Shown here piece by piece: positions 8,599-16,667 of a DNA stretch of 34,016 nucleotides. Made by a program: the position numbers and the translations under genes. Location: NCBI GenBank assembly GCA_964616545.1, contig CAZTUA010000039.1:1-34016 (forward strand). Reading direction: 5' to 3'. Under the pieces are notes generated by a model that did not search any database, was not told the origin of the DNA, and saw nothing but the letters and a program-made list of their open reading frames with translations. Every line of letters starts with the position of its first letter. Position 1 is the first letter of the stretch. The DNA is from JAQVEM01 sp964616545. Lineage in GTDB: Bacteria > Actinomycetota > Humimicrobiia > Humimicrobiales > Humimicrobiaceae.

Positions 8599-8995
8599 TT
8601 AACCTCTTATGTTCAGCCATAATACATCTATCCATTATTACTTTAATGTTATATTTCTCCGCCAGTTTCTTTGCTTTAAGATTTGTTATGCCTTTTTGCA
8701 TCCAGATGGCTCCGGGTTTTAACCTGATTGCGTTCTTAACTATCTGATAAACATCTTCTCCCGGTCTGAAAATATCTACTATGTCTACCCTCTCTTTTAT
8801 GCTTGAAATATTTTTATAAGATTTTTCTCCTAAAATTTCGTCTGCAAAAGGATTTACAGGTATTATTTTATATCCCTTTTTTTTCAGGTATGCAGCAACA
8901 GCATAAGAGGCTTTACCGGGGTCTCTCGAAACTCCCACTACTGCTATGTTTCTTGAATTTTTAAGTAAACTTTTAAGGCTGTCTTCTTCTGTCAT
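8576..8995 (-). CDS. CoA-binding domain protein (YccU type)
   Basis: This 139-residue protein is a stand-alone Rossmann-like CoA-binding domain of the YccU type. The N-terminal IAVVGVSRDPGKASYAVA is the nucleotide-binding loop. IIPVNPFADEILGEKSY, VDIVDIFRPGEDV and GAIWMQKGI are family signatures, and the conserved late Cys is in MDRCIMAEHKRL. Known relatives bind CoA, but no reaction is established. It lies 25 bases after the TIR-like gene and its end overlaps the lnt start, so the three are probably one transcript. Confidence 0.85.
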   Translation of the reverse strand: MTEEDSLKSLLKNSRNIAVVGVSRDPGKASYAVAAYLKKKGYKIIPVNPFADEILGEKSYKNISSIKERVDIVDIFRPGEDVYQIVKNAIRLKPGAIWMQKGITNLKAKKLAEKYNIKVIMDRCIMAEHKRLIDHNGSR

Positions 8996-9020
8996 AATTA
9001 GATCTACTCAATTTTATGAA

Positions 9021-9455
9021 TCAGCCCATATTTTCCATGCAGCTTTTAAAGTCTTCCTTTAATTTATCCATATTATTGCTGTAAAATATTACTTCCTGTC
9101 TTATTAAATCAGAAGGTATCTTCGTTCGCCTGCCGGCTATTAATATTATCTTTTTATTTAATCCCAGAGCCAGTCCAAGCTCCAGGCCCACATTAAAAGT
9201 AGGGTTTGTGAGGTTGGCCATAAAATAGCCGGATTGCTGTATCAGTTCACAAATTTTACAAAAAAAGTCCTTTGTTCTTATTTCATATCTTGCTATCCTG
9301 TGGCTGATACGCAGTTCTTTCAGGGCCGGAATGATAGCTTCTTCTATGGTCTTCTCTGCATTTTTATATCTGTAATTATATGCTATAAATATCTGTCCCG
9401 GTTTTTCTTTTATTTTCAGGCTGCATTTTTTAGTGCCGGTAAGAAAACATTTCAT
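9021..9455 (-). CDS. Small TIR-like / deoxyribosyltransferase-like nucleotide-binding protein
   Basis: I recognise the fold class but not a named family. The 144-residue protein has a first strand QIFIAYNY, a middle helix and strand ending in SGYFMANLTNPTFNVGLELG, and a following strand KKIILIAG. This layout, especially the xADLT-NPNV-ELGLA-like block at 79-96 with Glu92, is shared by TIR-like nucleotide-binding domains and nucleoside 2-deoxyribosyltransferases. Such proteins act on NAD or nucleosides, some of them in phage defence. No second domain or membrane segment is visible. Two cysteines (3, 11) precede the domain. It has its own extended -10 promoter and no clear Shine-Dalgarno. It is followed by the CoA-binding gene. 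Function is unknown. Confidence 0.6.
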   Translation of the reverse strand: MKCFLTGTKKCSLKIKEKPGQIFIAYNYRYKNAEKTIEEAIIPALKELRISHRIARYEIRTKDFFCKICELIQQSGYFMANLTNPTFNVGLELGLALGLNKKIILIAGRRTKIPSDLIRQEVIFYSNNMDKLKEDFKSCMENMG

Positions 9456-9488
9456 TATAGGTAAAAATAGAGTTAATAATTAAAAAAT

Positions 9489-9497
9489 ATTATATCA
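9489..9497 (-). promoter_or_regulatory. Extended -10 promoter for the TIR-like gene
   Basis: On the minus strand the sequence reads TGATATAAT, a perfect -10 hexamer with the extended TGn element, about 34 bases before the ATG at 9455. No convincing -35 hexamer is seen, as is common for extended -10 promoters. It would separate this gene from the upstream pheT operon. Confidence 0.5.
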
Positions 9498-9546
9498 CAT
9501 CTCTATATCCAATCATTATCTACGATAATTTCCTTTATACGGTACT

Positions 9547-10275
9547 TTATAGCTTTAACTTCCATCCGTCATAAGCAACTCTTACGCTAACCAGTTCTCC
9601 GGAGTATTCTTTTATCTTTTTCATTAGCTCATCTTCCTCCATTTTAACAACCTGCTTTCCGCAGTGGGTGATTATTAAATTTTTAACATTATACTTTTTG
9701 CACCACCCTATTATGGTTTTAATCATTGCATGTCCGAAAAGTTTATCATTTTTTCTTCTTACCATATTTATATTAAGACTTGAACCATCAGCTATTATCA
9801 GGTCGATATCTTCGAGTAATATTCCCTTATCTTCATTAAAATCCAGAATATCGGGTGCATATATTAATGTTTTATCTCCCTTAATTTTATAAGCAACTGC
9901 AGGACACTTTAGCGAGTGCATCACACTATATGCAGTTATTTTAAGATCATTTAGAATATATTCTTTTCCGCTTTTGATAATTCTATAATTTAAAGGCTTA
10001 TTTTTTCCATAGTTAAATGTTTCAGAGGTCATATAAACAGGTGCTGTTATGCAGTTTTTCTCTTCCAGAGTCCAGATATAATGGTCGGGATGGGCATGAG
10101 TTATTAATATAAAATTAAAACTGTTGATTATTTTTTCTAACCCGGGATTATGTTTTGCTCCAAAATCGACAAGCAAGCCTGTACTTTTTTCCCTTAAAAT
10201 AATCGACGAGTGATAGGTATGCCTGGGGCTGCTTTCCTCAATTTCTCCTTTTGTGCCCGGGAACTCTATTATCAT
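9547..10275 (-). CDS. Metallo-beta-lactamase-fold hydrolase
   Basis: A 242-residue cytoplasmic metallohydrolase of the MBL superfamily. The metal-binding motif HAHPDH is at residues 60-65. Further likely ligands are His120 (SVMHS), Asp142 (YAPDILD) and His204 (IITHCG), so a two-metal site appears complete. The layout is closest to PhnP-like or RNase Z-like small hydrolases acting on phosphodiesters, but the substrate cannot be named. The start ATG at 10275 lies 5 bases after the pheT stop, so it is the last gene of the translation operon. Confidence 0.85.
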   Translation of the reverse strand: MIIEFPGTKGEIEESSPRHTYHSSIILREKSTGLLVDFGAKHNPGLEKIINSFNFILITHAHPDHYIWTLEEKNCITAPVYMTSETFNYGKNKPLNYRIIKSGKEYILNDLKITAYSVMHSLKCPAVAYKIKGDKTLIYAPDILDFNEDKGILLEDIDLIIADGSSLNINMVRRKNDKLFGHAMIKTIIGWCKKYNVKNLIITHCGKQVVKMEEDELMKKIKEYSGELVSVRVAYDGWKLKL

Positions 10276-10280
10276 TTCCG

Positions 10281-12683
10281 TTATTCTCTAATTCTTGCTT
10301 TAAATTTTTTACCCAGATTTTCTAGAATCCTCTTTACTATTATCTCTATTTCTGTATCTTTTAAAGTTCTGGCATTATCCCTGAAACTTAAAGAATAAGC
10401 CATGCTTTTTTTATATTTTTCTATCTGTTCCCCTCTGTAAATATCAAATAATCGTACATTATCCAGCAGGTCCGTACCGCTCTTCCTTATTTCAGAAATA
10501 ATGTCTTCATTCTTTATTTCTTCGTTAACCACAATTGCAAGGTCGATATCTATTGAAGGAAACTGGGTTATTGCACTATATTTTTTTTCTGATTTTATAT
10601 TATTTATAAATTCGTCCATGTTCAGCTCCATATAATAAACATCCTGGCTGATTTCAAATTCCATTGCTATCAATGGATGGACTTTACCGATTATACCCAT
10701 AATCTTTCCATTAATATTTATTTTACCGCTTATTCGCGGATGGAAAAATTTATACTCGTGCTCCTCTATCTCAAGCATTTCGTATGGATAGTAAATCCTG
10801 TGTAAAAATTCCAGTATACCTTTCAAATCGTAAAAATCTATGTTTCTTTCTTCCTCGTTCCAGCCCTTCCTGACTCTTTTCCCTGTAAGTGTTATGCCTG
10901 CTTTATTTATTTCCAGAGGCAATATGTCATTACTTTTTTTAAAGATCTTTGATATTTCGAATATTCCGATATCTTTTATATTGTGGTTGATATTATCCTT
11001 TATATTTTTTAGCAGTGACGGGAAAAGAGATGTTCTCAAATACCTGAAATCTTCATTTATCGGATTTATTATTTCAACGTTATCGCTGTATTCCTTTTCA
11101 AGATCCAGCTTAAATTTTTTAATCGTATCAATGCCTGTAAAAGAATAATTTATAACCTCATTCAGCCCTATATCACATAAATACTGTCTTATCTCTTTCA
11201 GGGTTTTCTGATAATCCGTATATTTCCCTCTGTTACTTCTGGCTGCCGGGGGTATGGAATCAAATTTATCATATCCGTAAATTCTTGCTACTTCCTCTAC
11301 AAGATCAATTTCTCTTTCCAGGTCTTCATATCTCCATGAAGGTACAATTGCTTCTATGTCATTATTCTTTATTTTGTTATCAATTTTTAGCCCTTTTAGA
11401 ATACCGGATACAGTGTTCCTGGATATATCTTTGCCAAGAACCTGGCTCACCCTGCCAGTTCTCAAAATTATCTTTCTATTTCTTTCTGTTTTCCTGTAAT
11501 TATCGTAAATAAATCCCTCTGTTTTATAACCTGTTATCTTATTCAGAATATACTCAAACCTGCCTATTGCAAACAGGGTAAGCTGCGGATCTATTTTCTT
11601 CTCAAACCTGTTTGATGCTTCTGACCGGAGCCCTATTTTTTTTGATGTTCTCATTATTGAGGGCCCGTAAAAGTTTGCAGCTTCCAGAAGCAAGTTTTTT
11701 GTATTTTGATTTATTTCGGTGTCCTTCCCCCCCATAATACCTGCAATTGCAACTGCATTTTCTTCATCTGCTATTACCAGGGCATCTTCACCTGGAACTC
11801 TAATTGAGTCGTCTATTGTTTTTATTTCTTCATCTTTTTCTGCCTTCCTTACTATTATTTTATCAGAATACAGGAGGTCTTTATCAAAGGCATGAAGCGG
11901 CTGGCCGGTCTCAAGCATAACATAGTTGGTAAGGTCGACGATTAAATTTACAGGTCTTACGTCACACAAAAGTAATCTGTGCTTTAGCCAGAAAGGAGAT
12001 TCTGTACCGGGAACATTTTTAAAAATTTTTGCAGAGTACCTCGGGCAAAGATTATAATCTTTTATTTCAATAACGAGTCCGGAATCAACATTTAACCTTT
12101 TTTTAAGATTGTAATCTGGTATTATAAGTTCAAATCCTGTTAAAGCGCTTATCTCTCTCGCAATGCCTATTGCACTCATGCAATCAGGCCTGTTGGGTGT
12201 TATTTCAAGCTCATAAACTACGTCATCCAGTCCTGCTGCTTTTGAAAAACTCTCCCCTACACTGAAGCTGCTATCCAGTATCATTATACCTTCTGATTCA
12301 GATGAAAGGCCCAGTTCCATCTCAGAGCACATCATTCCTTCTGATACACGGCCTCTTATCCTGCTCTCTTTTATGGTTATTCCATTCACTACGGCACCGG
12401 GAAGTGCAGTAGCTACAATGTCACCTTCTTTAAAATTTTTAGCGCCGCATACTATTTCTGCAATCTTTTTTCCTGTGTCAACTCTGCACAGGGATAATTT
12501 ATCGGCATCTGGATGGGAGGTAAAATCAATTATCTTTCCAACAATTATATTTTTATATTTATCACCAGCATTTTCAACTTTCTTGACTTCCGTTCCGCTC
12601 ATTGTAAGCATGTCGGCAATATCGCCGGGATCGATTTTATCACCCTTAATAAACTCTTTTATCCAGTTTAGTGTTATTTTCAA
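10281..12683 (-). CDS. pheT: Phenylalanyl-tRNA synthetase beta subunit
   Basis: PheT pairs with PheS as an alpha2beta2 enzyme that charges tRNA-Phe. The 800-residue protein is full length. It has an N-terminal EMAP-like tRNA-binding OB domain (about 40-150), a B3/B4 domain with editing function (about 210-370, containing IAGIMGGKDTEI), a B5 domain (about 400-475), a catalytically inactive synthetase-like core and a C-terminal anticodon-binding ferredoxin-like domain (about 705-800, starting FPSIDIDLAIVV). The start is TTG at 12683, with AAAGGA 11 bases upstream; no better start is nearby. The gap to pheS is 108 bases, the largest inside this operon. Confidence 0.96.
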   Translation of the reverse strand: MKITLNWIKEFIKGDKIDPGDIADMLTMSGTEVKKVENAGDKYKNIIVGKIIDFTSHPDADKLSLCRVDTGKKIAEIVCGAKNFKEGDIVATALPGAVVNGITIKESRIRGRVSEGMMCSEMELGLSSESEGIMILDSSFSVGESFSKAAGLDDVVYELEITPNRPDCMSAIGIAREISALTGFELIIPDYNLKKRLNVDSGLVIEIKDYNLCPRYSAKIFKNVPGTESPFWLKHRLLLCDVRPVNLIVDLTNYVMLETGQPLHAFDKDLLYSDKIIVRKAEKDEEIKTIDDSIRVPGEDALVIADEENAVAIAGIMGGKDTEINQNTKNLLLEAANFYGPSIMRTSKKIGLRSEASNRFEKKIDPQLTLFAIGRFEYILNKITGYKTEGFIYDNYRKTERNRKIILRTGRVSQVLGKDISRNTVSGILKGLKIDNKIKNNDIEAIVPSWRYEDLEREIDLVEEVARIYGYDKFDSIPPAARSNRGKYTDYQKTLKEIRQYLCDIGLNEVINYSFTGIDTIKKFKLDLEKEYSDNVEIINPINEDFRYLRTSLFPSLLKNIKDNINHNIKDIGIFEISKIFKKSNDILPLEINKAGITLTGKRVRKGWNEEERNIDFYDLKGILEFLHRIYYPYEMLEIEEHEYKFFHPRISGKININGKIMGIIGKVHPLIAMEFEISQDVYYMELNMDEFINNIKSEKKYSAITQFPSIDIDLAIVVNEEIKNEDIISEIRKSGTDLLDNVRLFDIYRGEQIEKYKKSMAYSLSFRDNARTLKDTEIEIIVKRILENLGKKFKARIRE

Positions 12684-12791
12684 TTCCTGAATAATCCTTT
12701 CTTAAAATAGGCAGCCAGTATATTTAAAAAATAAAAAAATTATTAATTAAGCGCCAGGTAAAATATTTTTATATATTATTCGTGCCGGTAA

Positions 12792-13838
12792 TTAAAACTG
12801 GCTTATGAATCTTAAATCATTTTCAAAAAATATCCTTAAATCGTCAATTCCATACTTTAGCATACATATTCTTTCTATGCCTATGCCGAAAGCAAAACCA
12901 CTTACTTCTTCTGCATTATATCCGACAAATGAATAAAGATTAGGGTCCACCATCCCTGCACCCAGAATTTCCAGCCATCCGCTTCCCGAGCATGATCTGC
13001 AGCCTTTTCCTCCGCATATATTACATGATACGTCTACTTCTACACTTGGTTCCGTGAATGGGAAATAATGCGGCCTGAATCTGACTTTTCTGTTTTTACC
13101 AAAAACCTCATGGGCAAATGTTTCAAGCATCCATTTAAGGTTCCCAAAATTTATACCCTTATCTATTACAAGCCCTTCTATCTGAGTAAACATCGGCGTA
13201 TGAGTAACGTCATAATCTCTCCGGTATACCTTACCGGGTACTATTATATAAATGGGAGGTTTATTTTTTTCCATGTATCTTATCTGGACAGGTGATGTAT
13301 GTGTCCTTAATAAAACTTTATCTGACACAAAGAAAGTATCATGTAAAGATCTTGCCGGATGGTCAGCAGGAGTATTCAATGCTTCAAAATTATAATAATC
13401 TGTCTCAACCTCAGGTCCATCTGCGATATCAAACCCCATGCCTATAAATATTTCTTCTATTTCCCCAATAACTTTTGAAATAATATTCTTTTTACCGGAT
13501 TTTATTGTTCTTCCCGGCAAAGATAAATCAAAAATTTCTTCCCTTAGTTTTTTTTCATATTCTATGTTTTTAAGAAACTTTTCTTTCTCAAGTATATTTT
13601 CTTCAATTCCGATACGCGCAGCATTGGATTTTTTACCTATGACCGGTCTGAGATGTTTTGGAAAGCTGCCGATATCTTTTAGAGTTCTGGCCAGGAAACT
13701 TTTTTTACCGGTATATTTTGTTTTAATTACGTCAAGCTCTGCCAGACTCTTTACTGTTTTAATTTCCCTTTTAAAATCATTAAGTTCTTTTTTTATTACT
13801 TTTTCTATATCGTCTATTCTTTTTTCTTTTTCATCCAT
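12792..13838 (-). CDS. pheS: Phenylalanyl-tRNA synthetase alpha subunit
   Basis: PheS is the catalytic subunit. The 348-residue protein has an N-terminal coiled-coil (about 1-90) that binds tRNA. The class II core follows, with motif 1 around GFDIADGPEVETDYYNF, motif 2 around LLRTHTSPVQIRYM, and motif 3 around GFAFGIGIERICML near the C-terminus. The CNICGGKGCRSCSGSGW cysteine cluster is common in bacterial PheS. The Ala/Gly specificity pocket sits in the last 60 residues. The start ATG at 13838 lies 5 bases after rplT, so it is read from the same transcript as the ribosomal genes. Confidence 0.97.
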   Translation of the reverse strand: MDEKEKRIDDIEKVIKKELNDFKREIKTVKSLAELDVIKTKYTGKKSFLARTLKDIGSFPKHLRPVIGKKSNAARIGIEENILEKEKFLKNIEYEKKLREEIFDLSLPGRTIKSGKKNIISKVIGEIEEIFIGMGFDIADGPEVETDYYNFEALNTPADHPARSLHDTFFVSDKVLLRTHTSPVQIRYMEKNKPPIYIIVPGKVYRRDYDVTHTPMFTQIEGLVIDKGINFGNLKWMLETFAHEVFGKNRKVRFRPHYFPFTEPSVEVDVSCNICGGKGCRSCSGSGWLEILGAGMVDPNLYSFVGYNAEEVSGFAFGIGIERICMLKYGIDDLRIFFENDLRFISQF

Positions 13839-13843
13839 AATTC

Positions 13844-14200
13844 TTATGCAAGCTTTTTCTTTGCGACCTCGGCCAGTTCCCTGAAAGCACCGGGATCATT
13901 TACCGCCATTTCCGATAACATTTTTCTGTTTATATCAACGCTTGCTTTCCTCAGGCCGCATATAAATTCATTATATGATATTCCATTTATTCTTGCGGCA
14001 GCATTTATTCTTGTAATCCATAGTCTCCTGAAGTTTCTTTTATTATTCTTCCTATCCCTGTAGGCATAACTCATTGATTTAAGAAGCTGCTCTTTTGCAA
14101 TCTTATAGCTTCTGCTTTTGGAACCGTAATAGCCTCTTGCTTCTTTTAGTACTTCTTTATGTTTTCTTCTCTTAATTTGTCCTCTTTTAACTCTGGTCAT
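13844..14200 (-). CDS. rplT: 50S ribosomal protein L20
   Basis: L20 binds 23S rRNA early in large-subunit assembly, and in several bacteria represses its own operon by binding a 23S-like structure in the mRNA leader. The 118-residue protein begins MTRVKRGQIKRRKHKEVLK and contains the conserved RDRKNNKRNFRRLWITRINAA region in its RNA-binding C-terminal half. It lies 17 bases after rpmI. The leader structure at 14996-15113 is its probable regulatory target. Confidence 0.98.
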   Translation of the reverse strand: MTRVKRGQIKRRKHKEVLKEARGYYGSKSRSYKIAKEQLLKSMSYAYRDRKNNKRNFRRLWITRINAAARINGISYNEFICGLRKASVDINRKMLSEMAVNDPGAFRELAEVAKKKLA

Positions 14201-14217
14201 TTAGATCACACCTTTCT

Positions 14218-14412
14218 TTATTTACCCAGCAGCCTTCTTACTTTTTTCCTGTTGTGCGGAGCCACTTCCTGCATATTCCCCAGACGTCTTTTTCTTTCTG
14301 CGCTCTTTTTTGTAAGAATATGGCTCTTATAAGCCTTGGCTCTTAAAATTTTTCCGCTGCCCGTAATTTTAAACCTCTTGGCAGCACCTTTATGTGTTTT
14401 AATTTTTGGCAT
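14218..14412 (-). CDS. rpmI: 50S ribosomal protein L35
   Basis: A 64-residue, highly basic ribosomal protein of the large subunit. The start MPKIKTHKGAAKRFKITGSG and the end HNRKKVRRLLGK are typical for L35. The start ATG at 14412 has AAGGAT upstream. It sits between infC and rplT, the near-universal bacterial order. Confidence 0.98.
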   Translation of the reverse strand: MPKIKTHKGAAKRFKITGSGKILRAKAYKSHILTKKSAERKRRLGNMQEVAPHNRKKVRRLLGK

Positions 14413-14452
14413 AATAGATATCCTTTTGGCTCTAATTTAACAAGACTATTCT

Positions 14453-14953
14453 TTATTTTGTAATCGGGGTTAGAACTGTAATTATATTATATCCTTCCAC
14501 TTTGGGCTCCAGTTCAGGCATACATTTATCTTTTAAATCTTCCAGAAGCTTCTCCAGTATATTCATGCCTATTTCCCTGTGTACGATTTCTCTTCCCCTG
14601 AACATAATTGTCACTTTTACTTTGTAACCGCTGCTTAGAAATTTCTCTATCTGTTTTCTTTTTGTATTCAGGTCATTTGTATCTATCTTTGGTCTCAACT
14701 TTATTTCTTTTACTACGATCTGCGATTGCTTTTTTTTCTTCAATTTCTCTGAAATCTCCATCTGGTACCTGAATTTTCCATAATCCATTATCTTGCAAAC
14801 AGGAGGATTGCTCACGGACGATATCTCAACAAGATCCAGGCCACTCTCTTCAGCATTTTTAAGAGCTTCTTTAATCGAGACCACCCCTATTTGTTTGCCT
14901 TCTTCTGATATTAATCTTACCTCTGGCGCTTTTATATATTCGTTTATACGAAT
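14453..14953 (-). CDS. infC: Translation initiation factor IF-3, probable ATT start
   Basis: IF-3 binds the 30S subunit, keeps it apart from 50S and checks the initiator codon. Open reading to the left of the first GTG (14884) continues in frame through RINEYIKAPEVRLISEEG, the conserved IF-3 N-terminus, so starting at 14884 would cut off 23 essential residues. No ATG, GTG or TTG is in frame upstream. The only near-cognate codon between the GGAGG at 14978-14982 and this block is ATT at 14953. E. coli and Geobacillus infC also start at ATT, which lets IF-3 control its own synthesis. The 24-base gap from GGAGG to ATT is long, so the exact start is uncertain. From ATT the protein has 166 residues, normal for IF-3. 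Confidence 0.93.
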   Translation of the reverse strand: MRINEYIKAPEVRLISEEGKQIGVVSIKEALKNAEESGLDLVEISSVSNPPVCKIMDYGKFRYQMEISEKLKKKKQSQIVVKEIKLRPKIDTNDLNTKRKQIEKFLSSGYKVKVTIMFRGREIVHREIGMNILEKLLEDLKDKCMPELEPKVEGYNIITVLTPITK

Positions 14954-14995
14954 TCTTTTTTTATCGTTAAAGGTACACCTCCGTAAACATTTTTT

Positions 14996-15030
14996 AAAAA
15001 AAAATAGGCAGACAAATCATCTACCTATTT
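14996..15030 (-). terminator. Attenuator terminator in the infC leader
   Basis: On the minus strand AAATAGGTAGA (15030-15020) pairs fully, with one G-U, with TCTGCCTATTT (15012-15002) across a 7-base loop. A run of nine U residues (15004-14996) overlaps and follows the 3' arm. This is a strong intrinsic terminator placed before the first gene of an essential operon, so it must be conditional. It forms the terminator half of the leader switch. Confidence 0.85.
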
Positions 15031-15113
15031 TATTCAATATATTAAACCAGATTAGCAGGTCCTTAAAGCCGCTATCCGGTGAGAAATAGATGATTTCTAC
15101 TTAATGTTTTTAT
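15031..15113 (-). promoter_or_regulatory. L20-type autoregulatory leader (antiterminator and protein-binding helix)
   Basis: Two further structures precede the terminator. First, AAATCATCTA (15096-15087) is exactly complementary to TAGATGATTT (15023-15014), which covers the 5' arm and loop of the terminator. Pairing them would block termination. The same upstream segment can instead fold locally as AGAAAT/ATTTCT (15098-15082). Second, ACCGGAT-AGCGG (15080-15069) pairs with CTGCT-A-ATCTGGT (15058-15046), a long irregular helix with one bulged A. This resembles the L20 leader of Firmicutes, where L20 binding promotes termination. The pairings are seen in the sequence; L20 as the ligand is inference from rplT in the operon. 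Confidence 0.72.
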
Positions 15114-15144
15114 ATCTTTTTATCAATTTATTAACAATTTTGGA

Positions 15145-15173
15145 ATTATACTAATTATTAACTCTTTTGTCTA
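15145..15173 (-). promoter_or_regulatory. Promoter of the infC-rpmI-rplT-pheST operon
   Basis: On the minus strand TAGACA (15173-15168, five of six matches to the -35 consensus) is followed after exactly 17 bases by TATAAT (15150-15145). Transcription would begin near 15138, giving a leader of about 185 bases before the infC ATT. This leader contains the complete switch described above. Confidence 0.75.
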
Positions 15174-15183
15174 TACCCTTATT

Positions 15184-16524
15184 TTATACTGCTGCTTCCT
15201 CTTCTTCGGGTTCATATTCTTCTTCCCACACTTTATCTGCAATCTTTTTATAATCATCTGCATATTTATCCAGCGGTTTTGCAAGACAGCCTATTACTGT
15301 CTCTGCACCGTCATGTGTTGGATAAGCACCCGTTTCAGCCACTATCTCCCTTAAAACATAAGGATTGTCTATTATACAGCATGGGCGGAGATGATTTTTC
15401 GTATAGGGCTGTCTTTTCCTGAACCCTCTGAAGAAATCTGAATTCAAAATTTCAGTCAAACTTTTTTCCTTAATATTATCAGCAGCAAAGTGAACAAATA
15501 CACACGGTTCAACATCGCCATTCACATTTACATGCAGATAGTTTTTACCTCCAGCCATGCAGCCGTTTACCAGTGGCCCGTCGTTCCAGAAATCAGCAAC
15601 CACAATATTTTTGTTGTTTCTTATCTCAAGAACTCTCCTGCGCCTGTAATCCCTCTGCTCTGGAGTAGGCATGAGTTCCATATCAGGTTCTCTTCCTATG
15701 GGGACGTAATTAAAGTACCAGCCGATAAATGCTCCTTTTTCTACAAATAAATCAATAAATTCATCGCTTACTACAAGTTCATTATTTTCCCTTGTAGCAG
15801 TTACTGAAAATCCGAACAGAACTCCATGTTTATTAAGAGCATCCATTGCTCTCATGATCTTTGACCAGACTCCTTTCCCTCTTCTCTGGTCTGTTTCTTT
15901 TTCAAACCCTTCTACGCTGATACATGGCACTGCATTCCCAAGATCCGAAAGTTTTTTTGCAACTTTTTCATCAATAAAAGTTCCGTTTGTATAAATCTGA
16001 AAAAATGAATTATTATGTCTTTCAAGAAAATCATAAATCTTATCCCAGTGGAACGGTTCTCCGCCTGTAATAACAAAGAAATAGAGCCCTATATCATTGG
16101 CCTCTTCTATTACTCTATTGCATACATCATACGGAAGATCGTCTTTTTTTGAATATTGCCATGCATAACATCCGTAACATCTAAGATTGCATCTCATTGA
16201 AGGGCTGATTACCAGAAGATTTGGCGGGTTAAACCCATATTTCCTGGCAAAAGCGAGCCTTCTGGGCTGCCCCTGTACCATTGCATTGTTTATTAAATTC
16301 ATAACCACTTTTTCTCTTACCTGCGGTGACATTTTTGATGCCTGCTTTTTCAGGTTTATAAGCATGTTTTCCAGAAAATCCCTTTCCTCTTTTTTCTTGA
16401 GCCTGTAAACTCTCCCCTTAATAAGAGAGAGCCATTGTTCATCAGAAATTCTTGGAAGTATTCTTAATGCCCCTTTAATCGCAGATTTTGTAGTGTACAA
16501 TTTTACTCTTTCCTTTATCGTCAT
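15184..16524 (-). CDS. Radical SAM protein with SPASM-like C-terminal cysteines
   Basis: A 446-residue radical SAM enzyme of unknown substrate. An N-terminal helical region (about 1-100) precedes the core, which begins PNLLVISPSM and carries the 4Fe-4S motif CNLRCYGC (Cys112, Cys116, Cys119). FVITGGEPF is the SAM-binding GGEP motif. Cysteines in NGCMAGG, VEPCVF, RPCCII and IGCLAKP form a C-terminal cluster region like SPASM domains, suggesting extra iron-sulfur clusters. It ends in an acidic tail. Relatives modify peptides or cofactors, but no precursor peptide is visible nearby. The start ATG at 16524 has a strong AAGGAGG. It has its own -10 (TATAAT at 16628-16623) and sits between thrS and infC, genes that are neighbours in many bacteria. 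Confidence 0.85.
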   Translation of the reverse strand: MTIKERVKLYTTKSAIKGALRILPRISDEQWLSLIKGRVYRLKKKEERDFLENMLINLKKQASKMSPQVREKVVMNLINNAMVQGQPRRLAFARKYGFNPPNLLVISPSMRCNLRCYGCYAWQYSKKDDLPYDVCNRVIEEANDIGLYFFVITGGEPFHWDKIYDFLERHNNSFFQIYTNGTFIDEKVAKKLSDLGNAVPCISVEGFEKETDQRRGKGVWSKIMRAMDALNKHGVLFGFSVTATRENNELVVSDEFIDLFVEKGAFIGWYFNYVPIGREPDMELMPTPEQRDYRRRRVLEIRNNKNIVVADFWNDGPLVNGCMAGGKNYLHVNVNGDVEPCVFVHFAADNIKEKSLTEILNSDFFRGFRKRQPYTKNHLRPCCIIDNPYVLREIVAETGAYPTHDGAETVIGCLAKPLDKYADDYKKIADKVWEEEYEPEEEEAAV

Positions 16525-16667
16525 TTCGAAAACCTCCTTCCAGATTTATAAGATTTAAAATTTATTTAAATTTTTTTACCGTATGTCATGGTAAAAATAA
16601 AATCTTAAAGTTTGTATGATAAATTATAGGAATATTTTTATAAAAAATAAAGTGTCCGGGATTCTAT

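Noticed and set aside
16560..16600. 8-bp hairpin (TTTTTACC/GGTAAAAA) downstream of thrS, considered as its terminator.
   Set aside because: On the minus strand the stem is followed by AAA and mixed A/T sequence rather than a clear U run, so intrinsic termination is not supported.
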